Of a stretch of 64,000 nucleotides of DNA, positions 11,337 to 23,118 are shown piece by piece. How positions within the stretch are numbered: the stretch's first letter is position 1; every line of letters starts with the position of its first letter. Source of the stretch: Benincasa hispida (taxonomy: Eukaryota > Streptophyta > Magnoliopsida > Cucurbitales > Cucurbitaceae). The translations under genes and the position numbers were made by a program. The DNA lies in NCBI RefSeq assembly GCF_009727055.1, contig NC_052349.1, positions 36,624,880 through 36,688,879 on the forward strand. The letters run 5' to 3'. The notes under the pieces were generated by a model. The model did not search any database. It saw only the letters and a list, made by a program, of their open reading frames with translations, and had not been told where the DNA came from.

Positions 11337-13057
11337 AAACACCCCCAACTTAACTCTTGGTCGTCCCAAGCAAGTCTAAACTAGAAATATGCATACATTC
11401 AAGCAAAAACATGAATATCAATCGTGCATTCATTCAGAGAAGTCATTAAAAAAATGTTAATATGCTCATGTGCTTTACTAAAAAATTTGATTCATATCTC
11501 TTTTTTCAAAAATCAAGCAAACGAATGATACAAATGGACATTTAAACCTTTAAAATTTTTCTGATAAAGAATTGAAGCCTATTTTTGAAAAGAAAATGTC
11601 TTTTTCTTGTAAAGCTATAAAAGAAAAGACTACTCAGTTTTAGTTTATTTAAAGGCTAAAACTAGTAGAAAGGCTATATACAACTCTTAATTCCTCTTCG
11701 CCCTACATTGGCTCGGTTATCGATCCCAACTTGCATTGGATAGAAACAATTCTAATACAAGGGTGCCTTTTTTTTTTTAAACTCATACACACAAAACGTA
11801 AATGACATTTCTTTTACCTAGAGGGATGACTTTCACACTCACACCATAGGGAACCTATTGTTCTTTTCTCGCGGGCCCTAACTAACACGATGGAGGTAGA
11901 TTTTCACCTCTATCCATGCACACACACATACATTAGTGAAGATTATGTTAAATTGGAAAATTTTCTTTTTTTTTTTTTTTGTGCTAGCAATTTTTTTCTT
12001 ATATATATACTAGGCCCTTTTTTTCCTCTATGTCTAGACTTGCCTCTAAAACAAGATGGTTGTTCTTAGACCAAAGTTTGTCCTATCGGGGTAAAAAAGA
12101 AAATTAAGTAGATATGACATTTCTAAGAGTTTGAGATTCTAAATAAATCTAAAGACTAATTATTCAATTTTTATGAAGTTAAAAGGAAAAGAAAGTTTCT
12201 TTTGAAAAATGAGTTTCAAATTTTGTAAGAAAAAATTTTAAGAAGTTTAAAATTGATTTGTATCATTGCTTGAGAGAATGTGTCATCAAAGTTCATTGAT
12301 AAGAATCAAAAGACTGAGAAAAACAAATGATCATGACAAACAAAGTGAATGTTATTCTTGAATGAATGAACATACTTAGATGAATCATGCATTGAAAGCA
12401 AAAAATGAGTCATATAAAAAGGAAAAATGATGCAAAAATAATGATATTGTGTTTCATAAGAGAATAAAAAAGAATGCCATAGAAATGTAATAGAGCCTAA
12501 TCTAGATATATTTCATCAAGATCATAAAATCCACATAACCCGAGCTCAAGTGCTCAAGGGTTCAAGACATGCAAAGATAATAGAGATAATAAAGCAAATA
12601 GAGCAAATTTTTTTTTAAGGCTCATTTTTAACAACCCTAAAAAAAAAATTAAGAACATGCAATGTATTCCCACCCCTAACTTAAAAATTTAGCATTGTCC
12701 TCAATGTTTATAAAACTAAAATATGAGCGAGAAGACAAAAAGAAAAGGGAACAGAGAACTCCCCTGATTTCACGCAATGGGTGGTGGTAGAAAATTTTTC
12801 CTTGTTTGTTTTTGTTCTTTTGTTGTTCTTTTGATGTTTTTTTCCTGCATCAATTTTTTTTTCCTTTTTCTTTCATTTTTTTGTTCCTACAAAAAAGAGA
12901 AAAGAAAAGCTATAAGAAAATGAAGAAAGTTAGTCTAAAATTTTCTAAACCTATAAAGCTAATATAGAAAGCAGATAAAAGTGAAAAAGAAAATGAAAAA
13001 TAAAAGATAGGACAAAAAAATGAAGAAGATACCGGAAAAATATACGAGCTGCCAAAG
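11337..13057 (-). other. 3' UTR of non-autonomous copy 1
   Basis: No coding capacity seen. The terminal polypurine tract is at 11337-11352 (minus strand GTTGGGGGTGTTTT). A second, internal tract at 12667-12690 (minus AAGTTAGGGGTGGG) follows TTGAGGACAATG. Poly(T) and poly(A) runs occur at 11768-11779 and 11964-11980. Collinear with 32634-34260 in copy 2. Confidence 0.6.
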
Positions 13058-14182
13058 TCAATTTGAGTCAGGTGAGTCGGGCTCTCGCTGAAGATCGTAC
13101 TGAAAACCGATGCTGGCATAGTAGGGTCGGTCTCTTCGCACATGAAATTGACAGTTCTCTGCATATGCCCTCACCCTTAAGGCTTCAGTGGCAGTTCTAA
13201 GTGCTTGCTTACCTAAGGTTTCTCCATTAGGGGATTGCTCATGGGGATGACTGGGAAGTTCTACCCTAAGTGGTTCTTCTCTTAAATGCTCTTCCTCACC
13301 ACCCAACTCTTTTTCTTCTTGTTCATGGAGTTCTTCAACTCCATAGCCTCAGAAGGTTGAGATCGACGTCTTAGAAATTGGAGCTTTACGCCCCATACGT
13401 TCATCATTTCTGGGTATTTCTACCCCCGATCTCTGACACAACAAAGTTATTAAGCTAGGGTGTCCAAGGCTACTCGTTGTAGAACACCGTCCACATCGTC
13501 GGATGGAAGCATGGATAACTCTTCCAACATTAATGGGCATACCGTGAATGAGACAGTAGAGAAGTTTCCCTCTATCTTAGGTCACATCGGTTAGTCTAAG
13601 TACAGACATTAATCTAGAACATACAAAAGCATGCCATATTTGACCTACTACAGACATGTCCGTAGAGCTAAACCTTACTGTAACTCCACTCAAACGTGTC
13701 CACTAAGCTCCTGGCCCACAAAGGGCTTCTATAGTCTCTTGTTTCTCTAGTGGTTGAGATAGAAACCATCCATACTCATCGTCAAATTGAGCTAGGCCAA
13801 AGGTTTCATTAATTCTTGAGGAAGAAAAAGAGACTCTAACACCTCTCACTAAGGATACATCTCTATCTAGGTCAATGTTGGCGTAGAATTCTCTAACTAA
13901 AGGAACGATTGTTTCACCAGGATTAGCTATTAGGGTTTCCCATCCTCTCTCCCATATTTTGAAAGAGATTTACGGATAGAAATTTGGCTCTAAGGTCAAA
14001 GCTCTCTCTGAAACTAGGTTCCTAAGAGCTACCACTTGATGGTATCTACTCTCAGCTCCTTTTGAAACAAACCTAGGGTTACTGGACTCGGGATGTGGAG
14101 GAGAATCCCTACCACTTGAACTGACAACACTCTTTACCTTCCTAAGCATAGGACCCATGAAGAATATTCTAAGGAAACTCAC
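13058..14182 (-). pseudogene. ORF B of non-autonomous copy 1: putative plant transposon protein-like
   Basis: Collinear minus-strand frame of about 375 codons, from MSFLRIFFMGPMLRKVKSVV to the end QREPDSPDSN. The middle contains WERGWETLIANPGETIVPLV, VREFYANIDLDRDVSL and RGVRVSFSSSRINETF. The C-terminal half has INVGRVIHASIRRC and SLGHPSLITLLCQRSGVEIP. These match the pattern of the plant transposon protein family I recall as PF20167 and the + strand protein at 1225-1800. At least four in-frame stops interrupt it (at about 13972, 13715, 13577 and 13348), so it is a pseudogene. An acidic linker (EELHEQ, ELGGEEEHLREE) follows the domain. Biochemical function unknown. It lies between ORF A and the 3' UTR in both copies. 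Confidence 0.7.
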
Positions 14183-15007
14183 ATAATAAGGGTTAAAACC
14201 TAAGAGAATACTAATTCACTCTTCTTAAAGGTTTTTCAAGCAAAATAATCTCACACCACTAATCGATTAGAAACCTGCAAGCGGAAAATTCCTAAGCATA
14301 TTATTGCTAATTATCCAACATTCAACAGTTTAAAAGAAAAAATCATTCATTCTAAGCAAATCGTGTATCAAACAAGCAAATCTCAAGTCTCATGAAGCAA
14401 AACTCAAATCTCATCAAGCAAAACTCAAACCACCATCAAGATAATGATAAAAAAGTTAAAAGAAAGGGGAATGCATTACCTTGGGTTGATTGAAGCTTTT
14501 TCTTGAGAGGAAGAGAAAAAGTCCTAAAATGGGTGTCTTGGTGAAAAACCCAAAAAAAAAGTCAAGGAATAAATCCTTGAAAAGTGAAGAGAATGAAGAG
14601 ATTTGGAAGAAAAATTGGCTTGGATTTGGAGTTGGGGTGAAAAATCGGCAAGGGGTGGGAAGAAAATTTAAGAGAGAATCGAGTTGAGAAGAGGGAATCG
14701 AGTTTGAACTTCTTCGAATGATAGAAATAGGTTTGAAATCGTTTTATTTCCTTGCAGCATCGTGACGCTAGTTTCACAACGTTGTGAAGCTGTGCCCTAT
14801 ATATATATATATATTGAAACAGAAACTAAGACTATCTTAACTTATTAAGAACAAAGAAGTAAAATTCTAATCTATAACTAAAAATAATACAAAAAAAATG
14901 AAAATTAAAACTAAAAGAATTCATGTTTTATTTTTGACACCTAGCTACCTCTAGGAAGGGAAAATTTTTAACGTCAATTGCTTGACGGGACCGGTCTTTT
15001 ATGCTTT
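14183..15007 (-). other. Spacer between ORF A and ORF B, copy 1
   Basis: AT-rich, with no convincing frame. Collinear with 46843-47695 in copy 2. Contains a short TA dinucleotide run near 14800-14814. Confidence 0.55.
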
Positions 15008-15607
15008 TCAAGGTACATAAAAAATCTCATAGTTCTCTGATTCTCTCTTGGATGAATCTATATAGCCGGGAAGGGCTATAAGAGAACTCATCCTTTTTCG
15101 AGAATCAGACAGGTTGAATTTGGATTTTCTAATATTTGGTAAAAAAGAGAAAAATAAAGAATCAAAAAACTCAAATGACCCAAAAGAGTCGAAAGAAAGA
15201 AAAGACTCAACAACAGACTTAGACTCATAAGGAAAATACAAGCAATAATCAAAGATGCAAGAAATTCCAGGACAAAGTACGGTTCTAGGCTTGGAAGCCT
15301 CTAATTGTTTTACTTGAGATTCCTTAAAGTGTGGTGCGGGCTCATACTTATCCCTACTTACTTATTTTGAATATGGTGTGGAATAAACATCATCTTCACT
15401 ATCGGTCTAAGGAAACTCCTCAATTAGATCGACTTCAGTGCCATAGACAACAGAAGGCTATGAATGGTTCTCCAATGTAAGCATGGAGTATGCAAGCTTA
15501 GGCGTTTGATGAACCTCAACTGGCACGAGGGTTTGAGTTTCTAGGTGAATCTCAATTAAATCTTGCTCGCAATAAAAAAAGCCATTAGAAAGTTCACACA
15601 TTTCAAA
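15008..15607 (-). pseudogene. ORF A of non-autonomous copy 1, C-terminal part
   Basis: Minus-strand frame homologous to 48250-47696 of copy 2. It shares VEVHQTPKL, SMLTLENHS, GISCIFDYC, a Ser/Phe/Asp-rich run (VVESFLSFDSFGSFEFFDSL), PNIRKSKF and GYIDSSKRES, and ends in NYEIFYVP with the stop at 15008-15010. Several stops interrupt the upstream part. Not recognised; no known catalytic motif seen. The 5' part was lost at the junction with copia 2. Confidence 0.55.
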
Positions 15608-17794
15608 ACGATGTGGCAGAAAGGAGAAACATAACCTTATTGGACATGGTTCATTCCATGATGAGTTATGCTTAGTTACCAAATTGTTTTTGGGGACACG
15701 CAATTGGAACTGCAGTGTATATTTTGAACATGGTTTCCTCAAAAAGTGTTTCTAAAATTCCTTATGAGCTCTGGAGAGGACGTAAAGGAAATTTACATCA
15801 CTTCAGAATTTGGGGTTACCCAGCACATGTGTTAGTGCAAAATCCTAAAAAGTTGGAATGCCATTCAAAAGTATGCCTATTTATAGGCTACCCAAAAAAA
15901 AAAAGGTGGTTTCTTTTACAATCCTCAGGAAGACAAGGTATTTGTATCGAAAAATGCAACCTTCCTAGAGAAAGACCATATGAAGAATCATCAACCTCGC
16001 AGTAAGCTAGTAATGAGGAAATGTCCAAAGAAAAGACAAATGCATCAACAAGAGTTGTTGATAGAGTAGGTCCATCAACAAGAGTTCTTGATGAAATTGG
16101 TACTTCACATCCTTCTCAAGAGCTGAGAATGCCTCGTCGTATGGGAGGGTTGTGCAATAGCTTGACCGGTACATGGGTTTGACTAAAACTCAAGTCATCA
16201 TACCAGATGATGGCTTAGAGGATCCATTGTCTTTCAAACAAGCAATGAATGGTGTGGATAAAGATCAATGAATTAAAGTCGTGGACCTTGAAATGGAATC
16301 TATGTATTTTAATTCTGTCTGGGATCTTGTAGATCAACCTGAAAGGGTAAAACCCATCAGTTGCAAATGGATCTACAAGAGAAAACGAGACCAAGCTGGT
16401 AAGGTATAGACCTACAAAGAAAAACTTGTTGCAAAAGGGTTTACCTAATGAGAGGGGGTAGACTATGAAGAAACTTTCTCTCCGGTTGCCATGATAAAGT
16501 CAATTAGGATACTCTTGTCCATAGCTACATTTTATGATTATGAAATATGGCAAATGGATGTCAAGACAACTTTTCTGAATGGCTATCTTGAAGAGAGTAT
16601 CTATATGTCTCAACTAGAAGGGTTTATTGAACAAGATCAAGAGCAAAAGGTTTGCAAACTTAATCAATCCATTTATGGGTTGAAACAAGCATCTAGATCT
16701 TGGAATATAAGATTTGACACTGCAATCAAATCTTATGGCTTTGAACAAAATGTTGACGAACCTTGTGTATACAAGAAAATCGAAAACTATAGCTTTTCTC
16801 GTGTTGTATGTTGATGATATTCTACTCATAGGAAATGAAGTAGAATTTCTAATTGATGTTAAGAGATGGCTTGCTTCACCATTCCAAATGAAATATTTGG
16901 GAGAAGCACAGTCTGTTCTTGGGATCCAAATAGTTTGGAATCGCAAGAACAAAACATTAGCATTATCTCAAGCATCTTATATAGACAATATGTTGTCTAG
17001 ATATAAAATGCAAAATTCCAAGAAAGGATTCTTACCTTTCAGACATGGAATTCACTTGTCTAAGGAACAAAGTCCTAAGACACCTCAAGAGGTTGAGGAC
17101 ATGAATCGAATTCCATATGCATCAGCAGTACGGAGTTTAATGTATGCAATGTTGTGTACTCGTCCTAATATATGCTATGCCGTAGGAATAGTTAGCAGAT
17201 TTCAGTCCAATCCTAGATATGATCATTGGACTGCTTTTAAGAACATTCTCAAGTATCTTCAAAGAACGAAAGATTATATGCTTGTGTATGGTGCTAAGGA
17301 TCTGATCCTTACTAGATACAATAATTCTAAATTCTAAACCAATATTGATTCTAGGAAATCAACTTCGGGGTCAGTATTCACTCTGAATGGAGGAGCAGTT
17401 GTGTGGAGAAGCATCAAGCAAAGTTGTATTGTTGACTCCACAATAGAAGTTGAGTATGTAGCTGTAAGTGAAGTAGCAAAAGAAGCAGTATGACTCAGAA
17501 CGTTCCTGACTGATCTGGAAGTAGTTCTTAATATGCACCTGCCTGTCACTCTCTATTGTGACAACAGTGGAGTAGTTGCAAATTTAAAGGAACCTTGAAG
17601 CCAGAAAAGAGGAAAGCATATTGAGCGGAAGTACCATCTCATCAAGGTGATTGTACACAAAGGAGACGTAATTGTCACGTAGATAGCTTCACAAGACAAC
17701 TTAGCCGATCCATTTACAAAGACCCTCTCGTCTAAAGTGTTTGAGAGTCACCTAGTGGGACTAGGTCTACGAGATATTCATCACTAGGGCAAGT
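15608..17794 (+). pseudogene. Ty1/copia polyprotein fragment: integrase C-terminus, RT, RNase H (copia 2)
   Basis: Starts abruptly inside integrase (the DVAERRN equivalent near 15615). It continues with YELWRGRKGNLHHFRIWGYP and a broken linker like that of copia 1. RT follows: WQMDVKTTFLNGYLEESIYM (about 16549), KLNQSIYGLKQASRSW, and the catalytic LVLYVDDILLIGNEVEF (about 16795-16850). Between them the frame changes at about 16790. Then come QASYIDNMLSRYKMQ and SLMYAMLCTRPNICYAVGIV. RNase H is recognisable by DSRKSTSGSVFTLNGGAVVW (about 17347), with the usual EAEY changed to EVEY. It ends in KHIERKYHLIKV and DNLADPFTKTL. Stops at about 16271, 16447, 17335 and 17491 kill it. It shares the integrase and linker family of copia 1. 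Confidence 0.9.
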
Positions 17795-17922
17795 GGGAGA
17801 ATTTATGGGTTTTAAATGCCTTAGTTTATTGTATTGTAAGTTTTGTTCTCTTCGTGTAAACTAAACATTGTATATATTTATATATATTGATCCATTGGAG
17901 TTTCTAGTCCAAGTGGGAGTAT
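17785..17922 (+). other. Two polypurine tracts at copia 2 3' end
   Basis: GGCAAGTGGGAGAATTTATGG at 17789-17809 and CCAAGTGGGAGTAT at 17909-17922 are both copia-type tracts about 120 bases apart. The LTR follows only the second. The first has TTATGGGTTTTAAATGCC after it, resembling an LTR start. Confidence 0.65.
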
Positions 17923-18556
17923 TGTTGGGTTTTATGTCCTAAAACTCGCAGTTTGTAATAAGATAATAATATTCTATAGTCAATAAACTTGTTATTGATT
18001 TTATAAATTGCATACATAAAAGTCTAAATCCAATAAACTAAGACCCATAATTATTACATGAGTACTTCAACTTTATGTGGAGACATAAAAATGGATCAGG
18101 TTTGAGTAAATAGTCAAAATGATCTATAGTATTTGAATAAGGTTGGGTGCCTTATTATGGTAACACTATGGGATGCGACCTACTCTATAGTTGTTACAAA
18201 GAGTTGTAAAGTGCTACAAACGAAGTGATCCTAATTCGTACATGTTATGACATGAGAAGTGGGGGCATCCAATGCAATGAGTTTGCATAAGATCGGACCA
18301 AGAAATAAGTCACTCTTACTTTATAACACTGTTTACTGTATAAGAATGACTATTTCACTTAGATGACCTAGGTAACTCGATCTTAATCCTGAGCTATCTA
18401 TGAACTCCTGTTTACTCGGGATTATCCTTAGATTTGCTGTGAAACCCAAATTTCCATTTTTCTTACTTAAGCAGGTGATTAGGGGATTAACTAGGAGAAA
18501 GTTAAATCCTATGTTGAAGAAAAAAGAAATTTCTAAGTGTTGAATAGATTTTCCTT

Positions 18557-18753
18557 GAGTAGCTTTGAATAAGCTTAAATCCCTGAAAATTGACTAAGTG
18601 TTGGACTAGGCATTGCTATGTGAGTAGCTTTGAGTTAAGCTTAAATCCCTGAAAATTGACTAAGTGTTAGACTAGGCATTGCTATGTGAGTAGCTTTGCG
18701 TTAAGCTTAAATCCCTGAAAATTGACTAAGTATTGGACTAGGTATTGCTATGC
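18557..18753 (+). repeat. 65-66 bp tandem repeat, three copies
   Basis: Units begin GAGTAGCTTTG at 18557, 18622 and 18688, each running through AAGCTTAAATCCCTGAAAAT and GACTAGGCATTGCTATG with few changes. They lie in the upstream (U3) part of the chromovirus LTR, before its TATA box. Confidence 0.9.
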
Positions 18754-18823
18754 ATTGGCCACAAGATCTTGGAATGAGTACTTGAGCAAAGGGAAAATTT
18801 GGAAATTTGGCTAAGTATAGAAG

Positions 18824-18930
18824 GTTGTGTTGATGCGTTGGAAGGGACCAATGCGTTGGAAGAAGTTGTGTTGATGCGTCGGAAGGGACCAATGCGTTGG
18901 AAGAAGTTGTGTTGATGCATTGGAAGGGTT
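18824..18930 (+). repeat. 41-bp tandem repeat, about 2.6 copies
   Basis: Units starting GTTGTGTTGATGCG at 18824, 18865 and 18906, each with GGAAGGGACCAATGCGTTGG. ATGCGTTGG-like words continue singly to about 19350. Confidence 0.88.
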
Positions 18931-21797
18931 GTTGGTGATGGCATGCGGCTAAAGAAAGGAAAATGGAAGTGATGTGTTGAACATCCAAGAGTTTGTGGAC
19001 GCATATGAAGGATGAACTCATGGAGAATGTCATCCGGACATGTGGCTTGTTAGGAAGAATTCTTAAGCCCTAAGTAAAAGAGATGGTAGCATAAGAAGAC
19101 ATACAAAGGTAAGGGCCATGCGTTGGTGAAAGGAGAAGACACATTGGGTTGTGCTGATGCAAGATTGCGTTGATGGTGTAAGGAAGAGACACTTGGTCAT
19201 GTGGCCAAGTAGAAGGTGTCGGCCATGGAGCAATCTTGGACGCCTATAAATAGGACCAAAGACTTCATTCTTCAGATCACAACTGAAAATATATTTAAGA
19301 AGAGTGGGAAAGTTGAGGAAACCTTGCGTTAGAGCAAAATCCATGCGTTGGACATGAGAAGTTCAAAGAGGACGCATTGGACAGTGAAGTCTGGAAAGCA
19401 ACATCAACTTGGGACGAGGAGTTCTCCCAGAATACTCGTACATTTGATGTGATTTCAAAGCCATCTGAAAGCTAAAAGAGTCTAGTTTTTATGGTGGGGC
19501 TGAAAGAGAAGAAACTCCAAGGAATCGGTCTGGAGAATGAGGAAAAGACAGAAGGGTCGAGTTGTCGGGTAAGCTGGGCCAGTCTTGATTTTTTAATGAT
19601 TCCGGCCAAACCACAAAAATTCCTGAGCTAAGATTTTAAGGTAAGATTCCTGAGACATTTTAGAGAATATTTGTAGAAGGAAGTATCTCTAGATAAAGCT
19701 TATAACTATGAGTAATCTGAGCTTTAATTTGAATCTGGATTTTAGGGTTCAAACAAGAGCCCGAGGTGATAAAGGGACTTCTAGAGAAAAAAGGTTCCTA
19801 AACGATCAAGGTGAGTGACTAAAATATTTTCAATGTTTTAAGAAACCATGTGCTAAAGAAATATCTTTCAGATAAAGACATGTTTCCTAAGTTTTATTAA
19901 AGAAATTTATTTTATGACTAGTTTTACTTAAAACTCAATACCGAAGGACATTTGAGAAGGTATCCGAGTAGCTCGATACTGAAGGACACAGTTGAGAAGG
20001 TATCTGAGCAAAAGTACCCGAGTGTGGGGTAGTTCTTCTGATAAAAATCAGGTTTTTGGTCACTCACTGGGCTTTATAGCTCATGCTTTCCAAATGTTTT
20101 TCCTTTTCCTAGGTAGCGAAAGGTGAGGAGTTCCAGGGTGCTGCTAAGGTCAAGGTCTGCCACATGCCACAGTTACACTTCCAGAGGGTTTTACAGTTGT
20201 TGTTGTAAACTTTATTGTTAAGTCTTTGAGTTGTATAAACGTTACATTGTTGTAATATAAAATGGGCCTACTTAATAAGTTGGTTATTGAATTTATTCAT
20301 TGGTATCAGAGTTATTTCCGCAAGAGTTATTAGGCAGTAAGTATCAGCCAAAGGGTTGATAACTATTGCAGTCACGCCCTTTCCTAGGCTCGGAGGATAG
20401 TCTGGGGTGGGGTGTGACATTTGCATAGGTGAGGGTTGGCTCAACAGCGTTGGCTCAATAAGCCTCCCATTTCAGGGGTAAGACAGAAGCTGGAGACATA
20501 GGGTGCAAGATAGAATTCACGCCTACCCGATTTAGGGATAGAAGAAAGGTTGTTCTCTCAAGTATTGAATCCAGGTCTTGAACAAGAGGTCCCACCCTCT
20601 TACTGGGCTAAGAGAGTTTTGGTTTAGTCACCTAATCAAAACCAGTTAGTCATTAGAGGATCAGTAGGAACTTAAGGAACAAGACGTAATCTCGGGGGTA
20701 AAATAGACATTTGACCCAACCATTATTACGAACAACCTGTGAAGGGTTGACTTACTGATTATGGTTAAATCATGTGGACAGAATATATCTACAGTGAGGG
20801 GAGTTCAACTATGGGCTTTAGTTGAGTGACCTATTAGTTAACGAATGAGGGTTAATTCAGTGTAATGAGTTTAGCCAATTAATCTTGGATCGTTGGAGCC
20901 CATGATCTGTAGGTCTGCGAGGTCCCCCTACTAGCTCGTAGATGGATTAGAGTAGCATGATAAGTTAATTTGAAACGTTCAAATTAGAATTAAGGGAATT
21001 AGTAATTATATGAGATATAATTACACGTTTAATTTTGTTTAATTTTAAAAATTAAACGGAATAGGAGAATTAATATTTAAATATGATTTAAATATATATG
21101 AAGGTAGATTTATGTAAAGTTAATTTAATATTTGATATTAAATTATGTAGAATTAATTAAATTGTTTAAATAATTATTTATTAATTTTATTAGAAAATTA
21201 ATTTTACAAACTTAATAATATTTTCAATTTTTAAAATCAGATTGATTTTTGAAATCATTTGATAAAAATTAAAAAATTGCAAAAACAACACAAAAATGGA
21301 AATTTGGTTTTTTTTCCATTAAGCCTTCAACTAGCTCACGCCAAACCCTCTTATTTTGGCTTCAATAACTCCAAGCATGAGCTGCATCTCATGCAGCCAT
21401 CGTCTTTGCATGATTACCTGCAATATATTGAGAAGATTGGAGTGGAATTGAGGCATGCATATATAGAATTTTTGCTGAAAAATTCAGGTTGAAGAAGTTA
21501 TTCTTCAAGTGGGTTGCTGTTGTGAGTTCTTCTCCAAGTTCCTTTCATCCAAGCTTATTTTCAGTCCCACAACTCAATCTAAAGCTCCAAGAGGATAGTG
21601 GAGAAGATCTTGAGGTAGTCTACAGTGAGATTTGGAGAAGTTTGCAGCTGAGAATCAAGCTTTGAAGTAGTTCTACAAAGGTATGACTTGAAACCCTCTT
21701 GTTTTTGTATGTGCATGCTTTAGTTTCTGCCAAAATTAATGAATTAGAGTGCTTATTGATCCTTGTTACTTCCGTTGCTTGTTGATACATTCCAATA

Positions 21798-22745
21798 GCG
21801 CTAGCATGTGATAGGGCATAGTCATGCACGCGCGAGCATGTAAGTACAGGGTTATGCACGTTAGGTGCACGTAGGATGGGCATATGTGCGTGGGGTGAGC
21901 AAGCAGCTGGGTAGGCTGGGTAACAGTGCTGCTCTATTTTTCCTCCTATTTTTCCAGCATAGTTTTTGACTTTTTTCATCAAATCCAGTCACAATTACTT
22001 CAGAAAACTTTTATAGAGATTAAGAGGGACTTTGGAACTTACTAACCTTTAATTTGGAAGCTTAAGTCCCACTAAAAATAACCTAAATAGCCATTCAAAT
22101 AAACTCTCTGATTCGCTCGATTTTCTGACCACCTTGGATTTCTTCACGATTTCTCAACTTTTCTGACCTCAAATCTTCATGGAAGCCCTATGGTTTGTTC
22201 TTCCCTTGTTCCTTTTAAATTTCATTAAAAAATTTCACGATTAGCTTGGGTAAATTAGAAGAATCAACCTTCCAAAAACACTCTTTATTCCCAACTGAAT
22301 TCTGCCTTTTCCTCCTCCAATGAAAATCCTCCAAACAACTATTTTCCAAGCTCAGCTACATGGCTTCCCTTTATTTCTTCTCCTTTCTGTCACCTTAAAA
22401 TGATATTAGTATCAAATATTTAATTAAGTTTTGTAATTATCCCAAAATAATTTTTCCAACTTTTGTTTAAATTCCCTTTGTCATATTTTTCCTTCTTAAA
22501 TACTTAGAAAATTTCAAATCATACCCTTAGCTCAATTTAACCTCAAATATGTACATATATAAGTCCACTTAGTTAAGTACCTACCACCTTAAAGAAATGA
22601 AAACTTGAATATGCACACAAGAGGTAGTTAATCCAAATTTTAGATTTTCTAATTTATTCTCAAGCTTAAGTAAGAGAAAAGGAATGAAGGCTTACAAGTC
22701 AGTATCCCATTTTTGGGAATTTTGTCCTCAAAGTTCAGTAGAAGT
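21798..22745 (-). mobile_element. 3' end of a minus-strand chromovirus (3' UTR and partial LTR)
   Basis: Downstream, in minus orientation, of the chromodomain coding end. The minus strand reads TTTGAGGACAAAATTC, a common chromovirus sequence between pol and the polypurine tract, and the LTR probably starts near 22703. The left limit is where copia 2's LTR ends. No other coding content. Confidence 0.5.
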
Positions 22746-23118
22746 CATCAGGAGAATAACTGAGGGTATTTGACTCTAATTTGTTGTTCATTTTTCCAGG
22801 TTGCTTCTTTCACTACATGGTTTCTCTACAACACTTTAACTAGTGGATCCGTCTTGTTTGTCAACACTTGTTCCTTCATGTCTAAGATTTCAACAGGTTT
22901 TTCCTCATAGGACATATTTTCCTTAAGTTGTACTGGTTTTATTTGTAGGACATGTGACGGGTTCAAAACATGTTTACTTAACATTGACACATGGGACACA
23001 TTGTGTATCCTGGGGAGCTCCATTGGTAATGCCAAACGGTAGGCCGATGGTCCTGTGCGTTCCAAGATTTTATAGGATCCTATGTATCTCTGACTCAATT
23101 TTCCTTTTTTACCAAAAT
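22746..23118 (-). pseudogene. Ty3/gypsy chromovirus integrase C-terminus and chromodomain
   Basis: Minus-strand frame with KLSQRYIGSYKILERTGPSA, AYRLALPMELPRIHNVSHVS and SYEEKPVEILDMKEQVL, then VKVL. A TAG stop falls where Tekay/Del proteins have Trp (VKVLW), and the frame goes on as RNHVVKEATWKNEQ to a stop near 22749. This is the GPY/F-chromodomain end of a Tekay-type pol, a domain that in the family steers integration toward heterochromatin. Upstream it is cut at 23118 by a copia LTR. Only the last 120 or so codons remain. Confidence 0.88.

Larger units (their letters stand above)
10798..15607 (-). mobile_element. Non-autonomous gypsy-like LTR element, copy 1 (partial)
   Basis: Minus-strand element: 3' LTR remnant (10798-11336), polypurine tract, 3' UTR, ORF B (14182 to 13058) and the C-terminal part of ORF A (15607 to 15008). 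It is broken at 15607, where copia 2 begins without LTR or target duplication. No gag, protease, RT or integrase lies between the tract and the break. Copy 2 (32634-50446) has the same order and retains its PBS and 5' LTR. Confidence 0.75.
18438..20419 (+). mobile_element. Chromovirus (Tekay/Del-like) solo LTR
   Basis: TGTGAAACCC...GGGGTGTGACA bounded by a perfect TTTGC duplication (18433-18437 and 20420-20424). Removing it restores the copia LTR seen uninterrupted at 45500. TATAAATA at 19245-19252 supports + orientation. The termini resemble Tekay/Del LTRs. An initiator-Met PBS-like TGGTATCAGAG lies inside at 20301-20311. Two tandem arrays are present. Confidence 0.85.
17923..21797 (+). mobile_element. 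Copia 2 3' LTR, carrying a nested chromovirus LTR
   Basis: Starts TGTTGGGTTTTATGTCC directly after the tract, the same family as the solo LTR at 44996-46837. Ends near 21797 at CCAATA, where the other copy ends CCAACA. Subtracting the nested insertion and one duplication leaves about 1.89 kb, close to the 1842 bp of the solo copy. Confidence 0.8.

Noticed and set aside
11968..12000. Long T runs as possible transcription terminators or SINE tails
   Set aside because: They lie inside the 3' UTR of a minus-strand LTR element and are matched by the homologous run in copy 2 (33272-33297).
21843..21910. Cluster of TGCACG/GCATGT words as a regulatory island
   Set aside because: A short GC-richer patch in a chromovirus LTR remnant, with no second copy here for comparison.
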